6,222 nucleotides of DNA from Oscillospiraceae bacterium (GTDB lineage: Bacteria > Bacillota > Clostridia > Oscillospirales > Ethanoligenentaceae). A program made the position numbers and the translations under genes. The notes below the pieces were generated by a model. The model worked only from the letters and a program-made list of their open reading frames with translations. It was not told where the DNA came from and did no database searches. The stretch covers positions 1-6,222 of the forward strand of contig DOXU01000120.1 of NCBI GenBank assembly GCA_003518885.1. Direction: 5' to 3'. Of this stretch, positions 1 to 5,059 are shown one piece after another (position 1 is the stretch's first letter; each line of letters begins with the position of its first letter).

Positions 1-423
1 GTGCTGGGGCTTGAACTAGGTGCAGACGATTACATTGTAAAACCGTTTGATGCTAAAGAAGTGGTGGCACGCATTAAAGCGGTGCTGCGTCGTTATTCCG
101 GAACGGAAAAGGAAGAGGTCAAGGAAGTTCGTTACGATAATTTGGTCATTAATTTGACAAACTATGAATTGCAAGTAGAAGGTAAGCAAGTGGATGCGCC
201 CCCAAAAGAATTAGAATTGCTTTATCATTTGGCCAGCAATCCAAACCGTGTTTATACACGTGATCAGTTGCTTGATGAAGTTTGGGGATTTGAATACTAC
301 GGAGATTCTCGAACCGTAGATGTACATATTAAACGGCTGCGTGAAAAATTAGAGGGTAAATCAGACAAATGGTCTTTGAAAACAGTTTGGGGTGTTGGTT
401 ATAAATTCGAAACAAAAAACTAA
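1..423 (+). CDS. OmpR/PhoB-family response regulator, C-terminal part (5' truncated by window)
   Basis: This is the DNA-binding half of a cytoplasmic two-component response regulator that would act as a transcription factor once phosphorylated by the kinase encoded next. The first visible residues are the end of the receiver domain: a GADDYIVKPF stretch carries the conserved receiver lysine (visible residue 14) followed by proline. The phospho-accepting aspartate lies upstream, outside the window; roughly 90 residues are missing by comparison with the usual 225-235 residues. After a short linker (about 32-43), a winged-helix Trans_reg_C domain fills residues 45-138, with the recognition helix near 103-117 (RTVDVHIKRLREKLE) and the closing wing motif VWGVGYKF. 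The GTG at base 1 is an internal valine, not a start. The gene abuts the histidine kinase, so the two form a cognate pair. The target genes and signal cannot be told from the sequence. Confidence 0.95.
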   Translation: MLGLELGADDYIVKPFDAKEVVARIKAVLRRYSGTEKEEVKEVRYDNLVINLTNYELQVEGKQVDAPPKELELLYHLASNPNRVYTRDQLLDEVWGFEYYGDSRTVDVHIKRLREKLEGKSDKWSLKTVWGVGYKFETKN

Positions 424-463
424 ACGGTTTTCCTTTGCGGGCATCCGTTTGGTGCGCGCACGT

Positions 464-1903
464 ATGCGCAGCAGTTTGTTTGCCAAATATTTCTTTTCAT
501 GTACGCTAGTTATGCTTATCAGCTTTATTGTTCTTTCCGTCGCCTTGATGGTGCTTTCTGTACGCTATTCCAGTGGACAGAAACGGGAGCTTTTCTCCCA
601 GAATGCACGGACAATTTCCAACTTAACAGAAGGGTTTAATGATGCGGGGCCAGATGGAAATCGCCAGCTTAGCAACATTATCGGCATTTTTTCGCAAATG
701 TTAGATGCAGATGTATTTGTTGTGCAAACCAATGGATCAGTCTTAGCAGGGAGTGTACAAGGAGATAATCGTGGAGATGTCGTCTCTAATGATGCAGTTA
801 TCCCGTCTTCTGTAATGAAGACCATTTTGAAAAATGGGTCTCTTTATGAGCGGAGTAGCACATTAGATGGTTTCTTTAAACGCGCCTATATAACGGTCGG
901 AGAAACGATAAAAGATTCTTCAAGTGGCGAAGCAGTAGGAGCGGTGTTAATTTCCTCGCGTGCTGACAGCATGCTAAAATATATGCGGGACATTATTCGT
1001 ATTTTCATTTTTTGTTTGGCTATTGTCTTGCTATGTATGTTTGCTGCTATTTATTATATTACGCAAAGAATGGTGTATCCATTGAGGCAAATGGCGAGTG
1101 CTGCTCGTAGTTTTGCCGAGGGCAATTTTGATAAACGTGTCCCGGTGGGTGAACCAGACGAAGTTGGACAGCTGGCCGTTGCATTTAATAATATGGCGGC
1201 ATCACTGCTATCATTAGAGGAAATGCGTCGCAGTTTTGTAGCTAACGTTTCCCATGAATTGCGCACGCCTATGACAAGTATTGCTGGATTTATTGATGGG
1301 ATCCTTGATGGAACAATTCCCCCAGAAAAACAGAATCGGTATTTGAAAATTGTATCAGACGAAGTCAAACGCCTTTCCAGACTGGTTCATTCCCTTTTGA
1401 ATATCGCCCGGATAGAGGCAGGAGAGGTGAAAATTCAGCAAAGCCGATTTGATGTGGCAGAGACAATTAGACGGGTTATTATTGGGTTTGAATACGGCAT
1501 TGACGAAAAGCATTTGGAAATAAGAGGCATGGAAGATATTGCGGATATGCAATTGATGGTGATGGCGGATCCAGATGTAACACATCAGATTATATATAAT
1601 TTGGTCGATAATGCAGTTAAATTTTCAAATGATGGCGGATATATCGCAATTCAGACTGCTTTTAAAAATAAAAAAGTATATGTTAGTGTAAAAAATAGTG
1701 GGATGGGTATTCCTAAGGAGGATTTACCCCACGTGTTTGAACGTTTTTATAAAACGGATAAGTCTCGTAGTACAGATCACAAAGGAGTAGGCTTAGGTCT
1801 TTATATTGTTCGAAGCATGTTAGTTCTGCAAGGGCAAGATATTACGGTTAAAAGCGTAGAGGGCGATTACTGCGAATTTGTTTTTACGATGGAAAAGGCA
1901 TGA
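464..1903 (+). CDS. Membrane sensor histidine kinase (HAMP-HisKA-HATPase), partner of the upstream regulator
   Basis: This is an inner-membrane sensor kinase that autophosphorylates on histidine and passes phosphate to the adjacent regulator. Numbering is from ATG 464 (479 aa). TM1 spans about 7-33, an extracytoplasmic sensor about 34-176, TM2 about 177-199, HAMP about 200-254, HisKA about 255-321 and HATPase_c about 366-478. The H-box SHELRTP carries His264, with Glu265 and Thr268 placed as in phosphatase-competent kinases. The N-box is NLVDNAVKFS (Asn383), the G1 box NSGMGI (411-416), the F-box FERF and the G2 box GVGLGL. The sensor ends in a GAVLISS strand, reminiscent of PDC/Cache-like sensors (inference). 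The start is uncertain: the frame is open back to GTG 392, which would overlap the regulator by 32 nt, and TTG 449 and GTG 452 are also possible. None has a clear Shine-Dalgarno. ATG 464 gives the short basic N-terminus (MRSSLFAKYF) usual in relatives. The ligand is unknown. Confidence 0.93.
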   Translation: MRSSLFAKYFFSCTLVMLISFIVLSVALMVLSVRYSSGQKRELFSQNARTISNLTEGFNDAGPDGNRQLSNIIGIFSQMLDADVFVVQTNGSVLAGSVQGDNRGDVVSNDAVIPSSVMKTILKNGSLYERSSTLDGFFKRAYITVGETIKDSSSGEAVGAVLISSRADSMLKYMRDIIRIFIFCLAIVLLCMFAAIYYITQRMVYPLRQMASAARSFAEGNFDKRVPVGEPDEVGQLAVAFNNMAASLLSLEEMRRSFVANVSHELRTPMTSIAGFIDGILDGTIPPEKQNRYLKIVSDEVKRLSRLVHSLLNIARIEAGEVKIQQSRFDVAETIRRVIIGFEYGIDEKHLEIRGMEDIADMQLMVMADPDVTHQIIYNLVDNAVKFSNDGGYIAIQTAFKNKKVYVSVKNSGMGIPKEDLPHVFERFYKTDKSRSTDHKGVGLGLYIVRSMLVLQGQDITVKSVEGDYCEFVFTMEKA

Positions 1904-1938
1904 TTTTTTATTGTTTTTTATACGAATTGGAAAAACAC

Positions 1939-1967
1939 TTGCATTCAATTCAGAGTTGTGTTAAAAT
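1939..1967 (+). promoter_or_regulatory. Sigma-A-type promoter for rpmE
   Basis: A -35 box TTGCAT (1939-1944) and a -10 box TAAAAT (1962-1967) are separated by exactly 17 bp, and TG at 1959-1960 forms an extended -10. This is the best promoter match noticed in the window. Transcription would begin near 1973-1975, giving a leader of about 33 nt before the rpmE start. The stretch before it (1904-1930) is very T-rich and shows no GC-rich hairpin, so termination of the kinase transcript is not resolved here. Confidence 0.7.
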
Positions 1968-2006
1968 TGAGCTTGCTGTATTGTCTAATTGAAAGAGGTG
2001 ACCATC

Positions 2007-2207
2007 GTGAAGCAGGGGATTCATCCTAAATATGAAAAATCTGTGATCAAATGCGCTTGCGGTAATGAGATCGAGACGCGTTCGACCAAACAAGATATCC
2101 ATATTGATATTTGCTCGAAGTGCCATCCGTTTTTTACCGGAAAACAAAAACTGGTGGATACCGGCGGGCGTATCGACCGTTTCAAAAAGAGATACAATCT
2201 CAAATAA
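2007..2207 (+). CDS. rpmE: 50S ribosomal protein L31 (zinc-binding, four-cysteine type)
   Basis: L31 is a small protein of the large ribosomal subunit that helps bridge the two subunits near the central protuberance. The 66-aa product has the family's beginning ([10 protein letters not shown]), middle ([11 protein letters not shown]) and end ([14 protein letters not shown]), close to the E. coli and Bacillus proteins. Cys16, Cys18, Cys36 and Cys39 form the CxC...CxxC zinc site, so this is the zinc-containing form and not the cysteine-free paralogue used under zinc starvation. The start is GTG 2007, because AGAGGTG at 1994-2000 sits 6 nt upstream and the protein then begins as in homologues; an in-frame upstream start at 1989 would add MKEVTI, translated from the ribosome binding site itself. 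The gene has its own promoter and terminator and appears monocistronic. Confidence 0.97.
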   Translation: MKQGIHPKYEKSVIKCACGNEIETRSTKQDIHIDICSKCHPFFTGKQKLVDTGGRIDRFKKRYNLK

Positions 2208-2225
2208 TCAAACGGTTGGGTTTGA
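2208..2225 (+). repeat. Small inverted repeat directly after the rpmE stop
   Basis: TCAAAC (2208-2213) and GTTTGA (2220-2225) are perfect reverse complements around a 6-nt loop. The repeat starts on the base after the stop codon. No T-tract follows, so it is unlikely to terminate alone. It could protect the 3' end of the mRNA or be chance. Confidence 0.4.
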
Positions 2226-2252
2226 ATGTACGATGTGTTTATACGCGTACAT
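2226..2252 (+). repeat. Second inverted repeat behind rpmE
   Basis: ATGTACG (2226-2232) and CGTACAT (2246-2252) form a perfect 7-bp stem with a 13-nt loop. It begins one base after the previous repeat and ends 12 nt before the terminator stem, so the rpmE mRNA tail could fold into three consecutive hairpins. The function is unknown. Confidence 0.4.
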
Positions 2253-2264
2253 GTTCGTAATGGG

Positions 2265-2292
2265 CGGCGTCGGACAGGCGGCGCCGTTTTTT
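2265..2292 (+). terminator. Rho-independent terminator of rpmE
   Basis: The stem CGGCGTC (2265-2271) pairs with GGCGCCG (2280-2286) through seven pairs, one of them G-U, around the loop GGACAGGC. An uninterrupted run of six T (2287-2292) follows. The stem is far more GC-rich than its surroundings. A 7-bp direct repeat GGCGGCG (2263-2269 and 2277-2283) overlaps the structure. It separates rpmE from the downstream genes. Confidence 0.88.
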
Positions 2293-2337
2293 GTTTATTA
2301 GAAATTTGCCTATGTGTTACGATGCGTGGAGGCAATG

Positions 2338-2973
2338 ATGGAGTTCATCACGATTCGGCATAGAGCGGAAGCAGAATACGATGAGAAAAAATCACGTTTT
2401 CTTGCTTTTTTACAACCTGTGAAAAGTACAGAACATGCTCGTGCATTTTTATCGGAAATAAAAAAAGCACATCCGAATGCAAGGCATCATGTTTATGCAT
2501 GGATATTGAAAGATAGCGTTCGTTGTTCAGATGATGGGGAACCATCTGGTACGGCAGGAACACCAGTGTTGGCCGTATTGCAAAAGCGTTCGCTTACCTG
2601 TGTGGCCGCTGTGGTAGTTCGTTACTTCGGTGGTGTGTTATTGGGCGCATCTGGACTGGTTCGTGCTTACGGACACGCTGTATCCGCCGCTGCTGATGCG
2701 GCGGAGTTTGTTACTTGGCACGCTTGCGTGCGTTTTGTTTTTTTATGCGGATATGATATGCTGCAATCTCTTCAGAGGCTTTCTAAGCAAATGGGTTACG
2801 TGCAGGATATTCAATATACAGAAAAAGTTTTGCTCAAGGTTGCTGTTCCGGTTGAAACTGCACAAGCATTTTTAAAAGCATTAGCAGATCTTTCCGGCGG
2901 AAAAATTGAACCACGAGAGGGAGAAAATTGCTTTGAAGAAGCAATTCATCTGCCACTCATGACCGGCCGATGA
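2338..2973 (+). CDS. yigZ: YigZ/IMPACT-family (UPF0029) protein
   Basis: This 211-aa protein matches bacterial YigZ/YvyE (about 204-217 aa). The N-terminal IMPACT domain (about 1-125) shows HHVYAWIL, DDGEPSGTAGTP (65-76), VVVRYFGG (92-99) and LGASGLVRAYG (102-112), the family signature. A C-terminal domain of about 70 residues (roughly 135-205) fits the DUF1949 region, which resembles an elongation-factor-like fold. The biochemical role in bacteria is unsettled; eukaryotic IMPACT/Yih1 acts in translation control through Gcn1, so a translation- or nucleic-acid-linked role is only inference. ATG 2338 is chosen because GGAGG (2328-2332) lies 5 nt upstream; ATG 2335 would leave only 2 nt, and the longer frame from 2314 lacks support. 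No clear promoter was found between the rpmE terminator and this gene. The next gene follows after 35 nt, suggesting co-transcription. Confidence 0.93.
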   Translation: MEFITIRHRAEAEYDEKKSRFLAFLQPVKSTEHARAFLSEIKKAHPNARHHVYAWILKDSVRCSDDGEPSGTAGTPVLAVLQKRSLTCVAAVVVRYFGGVLLGASGLVRAYGHAVSAAADAAEFVTWHACVRFVFLCGYDMLQSLQRLSKQMGYVQDIQYTEKVLLKVAVPVETAQAFLKALADLSGGKIEPREGENCFEEAIHLPLMTGR

Positions 2974-3008
2974 AGGTTTATCTTTTGTAATAGACAGGAG
3001 AAGTTCAC

Positions 3009-3911
3009 ATGAGTGTAGTAAAATCTGTAGAGGAAATGGTTGGTTCCACTCCGGTCTTTTTATTTGAAGAAAACGGTACAGAGATTATGGTGAAATTAGA
3101 AAGCTATAATCCCGGTGGAAGTATTAAAGATCGTGCTGCACTTGCGATTATTCAACAGGCCGAAAAAAGAGGACAATTAAAACCGGGTGGTGTTATCATT
3201 GAGCCAACCAGTGGCAATATGGGTGTGGCCTTAGCCATGTTGGGTGTTTCATGTGGTTATCGTGTTATTATTGTGATGCCTGATACCATGACATTGGAAC
3301 GGCGTAAATTGATTACTGCTTTTGGTGGCGAGTTGGTTCTTACAGAAGGCGCACAACGAATGACTGGTGCATTAAGGAAAGCGGACGAGCTTGCCAAAAC
3401 AATTCCGGGCGCTTTTATGCCACATCAATTCAAAAATGATGCAAATCCATTCGCCAATGAGGAAACCGGACGTGAAATTTTAAAAGATACGGATGGAAAA
3501 TTAGATATATTTGTTGCGGGTATTGGCACAGGAGGCAGCTTTACTGGTGCAAGCCGTGTACTCAAAAAAGAAATCCCTTCTATTCAGTGTGTGGCACTAG
3601 AGCCTTCTGAGTCTGCCGTTATTTCAGGAGATCGACCTGGCCCTCACGGAATTCAGGGAATTGGTGCGGGTTTTATTCCTGATACGTTTGATCGCTCTTT
3701 GGCCGATCGAATTATGTGTATTCCTAGCGCTTCAGCTATGAGCACAACGACATGGTTTACCAAAACTTATGGCCTGATGGTTGGTATTTCTTCGGGCGCT
3801 GCAATTTATGCCAGTCGCCATATTGCAAAAGAAGTCGGACCAGGAAAACGTATTTTATGTTTGGCTCCAGATACTGGTGAACGCTATTTAAGCGTTCTGT
3901 ACTCTAAATAA
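3009..3911 (+). CDS. cysK: PLP-dependent cysteine synthase (O-acetylserine sulfhydrylase family)
   Basis: This is a cytoplasmic fold-type II PLP enzyme expected to make cysteine from O-acetylserine and sulfide. At 300 aa it is full length for the family (about 300-325). The motifs run in order: GSTP near the N-terminus (usually GNTP); NPGGSIKDR with the PLP lysine Lys40; the substrate (asparagine) loop TSGNMG (67-72); the phosphate-binding loop GIGTGG (171-176); HGIQGIGAGFIP (213-224); and GISSGAA (259-265), which contacts the pyridine nitrogen. AGGAG at 2996-3000 lies 8 nt before ATG 3009. The loop carries Met71 where cysteine synthases normally have Thr (TSGNTG), a change known from plant beta-cyanoalanine synthases. 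The other marker positions give Ala170 and Thr174, so the call stays cysteine synthase, with side activity open. A cystathionine beta-synthase-like role is less likely, since no extra domain is present. Probably co-transcribed with yigZ. Confidence 0.92.
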   Translation: MSVVKSVEEMVGSTPVFLFEENGTEIMVKLESYNPGGSIKDRAALAIIQQAEKRGQLKPGGVIIEPTSGNMGVALAMLGVSCGYRVIIVMPDTMTLERRKLITAFGGELVLTEGAQRMTGALRKADELAKTIPGAFMPHQFKNDANPFANEETGREILKDTDGKLDIFVAGIGTGGSFTGASRVLKKEIPSIQCVALEPSESAVISGDRPGPHGIQGIGAGFIPDTFDRSLADRIMCIPSASAMSTTTWFTKTYGLMVGISSGAAIYASRHIAKEVGPGKRILCLAPDTGERYLSVLYSK

Positions 3912-3930
3912 TGAATGGCCTGAGATTCAT
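3911..3930 (+). repeat. AT-rich inverted repeat at the cysK stop codon
   Basis: ATGAAT (3911-3916) and ATTCAT (3925-3930) are perfect reverse complements around an 8-nt loop; the left arm begins on the last base of the cysK stop. The stem is AT-rich and no T-run follows directly, so it is not a convincing terminator. Confidence 0.35.
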
Positions 3931-3935
3931 TATAG

Positions 3936-3973
3936 TTGTCACAGTATTCCTTTTTGGTTTTTAAAAGGGACAA
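3936..3973 (+). promoter_or_regulatory. Structured leader ahead of dgt, possible weak promoter
   Basis: TTCCTTTT (3947-3954) can pair with AAAAGGGA (3963-3970) around an 8-nt loop, and TTGTC (3936-3940) is also complementary to GACAA (3969-3973), so two pairings compete for the same bases just before the dgt ribosome binding site (AGGGAGG, 3975-3981). No T-run follows, so this is not a terminator. The same stretch offers a -35-like TTGTCA (3936-3941) with a poor -10-like TTTAAA 18 bp on. Either reading is tentative. Confidence 0.25.
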
Positions 3974-3989
3974 TAGGGAGGCGGGTCCG

Positions 3990-4988
3990 ATGACGATTAG
4001 GGAGCAGCGAGAGGCACTAGAAAAGCAGCAGCTTTCTCCATATGCTACTTTGGCAGTGCATTCGCGTGGACGCTTACATGAAGAAGAACCGTGTCCAATA
4101 CGGACAGCTTTTGCACGCGACCGTGATCGGATTATACATTGTAAAGCTTTTCGGCGATTGAAATATAAGACACAAGTCTTTTTGGCACCTTTAGGAGACC
4201 ATTATCATACGCGTATGACACATACATTAGAGGTTGCACAAATTGCGCGAACGATTGCCCGTGCATTACGTTTAAATGAGGATCTTACAGAGGCTATTGC
4301 ACTGGGACATGATTTGGGACATACACCCTTTGGTCACGCTGGTGAGCGGGCTTTAGATGCTATTCATCCTGGTGGATTTGCTCATCATCGACAGAGTTTG
4401 CGCGTAGTCGATCGGCTGGAGAATGGTGGAAAAGGTTTGAATTTGACCTTTGAAGTGCGTAATGGAATTTTAAATCATACGTCGGGGCAAATGCCCGTTA
4501 CGTCAGAAGGTTGCATTGTTAGAGTAGCAGATCGTATTGCTTATTTGAACCATGATATTGATGATGCGTTACGCGGGGGCATTTTGACCGATGAAGAAGT
4601 TCCATGGGAAACCAGATATATCTTAGGTAGAACGCATTCAGAACGTATCAATACGCTAGTAAGCGATACCGTGGAAAATAGTACGCAAGGTAAAATTGCA
4701 ATGTCATCTACGGTAGAAAAGGCGTTTATTGCACTTAGACAGTTTATGTTTGAATATGTTTATACAGATGCCGTGGCAAAAAGTGAAGAAAGTAAAGCGG
4801 AATATATTTTAACGCAGTTGTATCAATATTTTTTAAGCCATACAGATGGACTGCATAGTGAGTATAGGCAGATTTGCGAACAAGACGGAAATCATCTTGC
4901 CGTTTGTGATTATATTGCAGGTATGACAGATCGCTTTGCCGTTCAAGTTTATCACGACTTATTTATTCCGCGTGCGTGGAGTAAGTAG
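3990..4988 (+). CDS. dgt: Deoxyguanosinetriphosphate triphosphohydrolase-like protein (HD-domain dNTPase)
   Basis: HD-superfamily dNTPases of this kind hydrolyse dGTP or other dNTPs to the nucleoside and inorganic triphosphate, controlling dNTP pools. The 332-aa product has the family's IIHCKAFRRLKYKTQVF (48-64), then the metal-binding set: His78 in RMTHTLE, His107-Asp108 in ALGHDLGHTPFGHAGE, and the distal Asp, probably Asp181 in VADRIAYLNHDIDDA. It is shorter than E. coli Dgt (about 505 aa) and matches the compact dGTPase-like subfamily of Firmicutes. ATG 3990 is chosen because AGGGAGG (3975-3981) lies 8 nt upstream; the open frame back to TTG 3936 would add 18 unconserved residues translated through the ribosome binding site. 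dnaG follows after 71 nt, an arrangement seen in other Firmicutes that ties nucleotide pool control to replication. Substrate choice and any allosteric activation by other dNTPs cannot be read from the sequence. Confidence 0.93.
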   Translation: MTIREQREALEKQQLSPYATLAVHSRGRLHEEEPCPIRTAFARDRDRIIHCKAFRRLKYKTQVFLAPLGDHYHTRMTHTLEVAQIARTIARALRLNEDLTEAIALGHDLGHTPFGHAGERALDAIHPGGFAHHRQSLRVVDRLENGGKGLNLTFEVRNGILNHTSGQMPVTSEGCIVRVADRIAYLNHDIDDALRGGILTDEEVPWETRYILGRTHSERINTLVSDTVENSTQGKIAMSSTVEKAFIALRQFMFEYVYTDAVAKSEESKAEYILTQLYQYFLSHTDGLHSEYRQICEQDGNHLAVCDYIAGMTDRFAVQVYHDLFIPRAWSK

Positions 4989-4999
4989 CCTTTCAAGTG

Positions 5000-5028
5000 A
5001 TTTGCATATTTTGGGGTTTATTGCAAAT
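5000..5028 (+). repeat. Inverted repeat between dgt and dnaG
   Basis: ATTTGCA (5000-5006) and TGCAAAT (5022-5028) are perfect 7-nt reverse complements around a 15-nt spacer containing GGGG. It lies 12 nt after the dgt stop and ends 31 nt before the dnaG start. No T-run follows, so it is not a standard terminator; it could be an operator, an mRNA processing or stability element, or chance. A -10-like GATAAT (5029-5034) follows directly, but no suitable -35 box stands at the right distance. Confidence 0.4.
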
Positions 5029-5059
5029 GATAATTCCAAATAAAGGAAGGTAGAAAGCG

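Noticed and set aside
565..825. Open frame on the minus strand within the kinase sensor region
   Set aside because: It lies wholly inside the kinase gene, has no ribosome binding site and no family resemblance; a shadow of the real frame.
1054..1585. Two minus-strand open frames over the kinase core
   Set aside because: They are antisense to the conserved HAMP, H-box and ATPase-domain codons and have no recognisable protein features.
1913..1936. GTTTTT...AAAAAC as a terminator for the kinase
   Set aside because: The stem is almost only A-T pairs with a 12-nt loop and no T-run behind it, so it would not be a stable terminator.
2021..2335. Minus-strand open frame and an overlapping + frame (2065-2301) across rpmE and its terminator
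   Set aside because: Both overlap rpmE and read through the terminator hairpins; neither has a ribosome binding site or familiar sequence.
2630..2875. Alternative + frame inside yigZ
   Set aside because: It overlaps the conserved IMPACT signature frame and has no independent support.
3936..3989. N-terminal extension of dgt from TTG 3936
   Set aside because: The added 18 residues are not family-like and the frame runs through the Shine-Dalgarno that serves ATG 3990.
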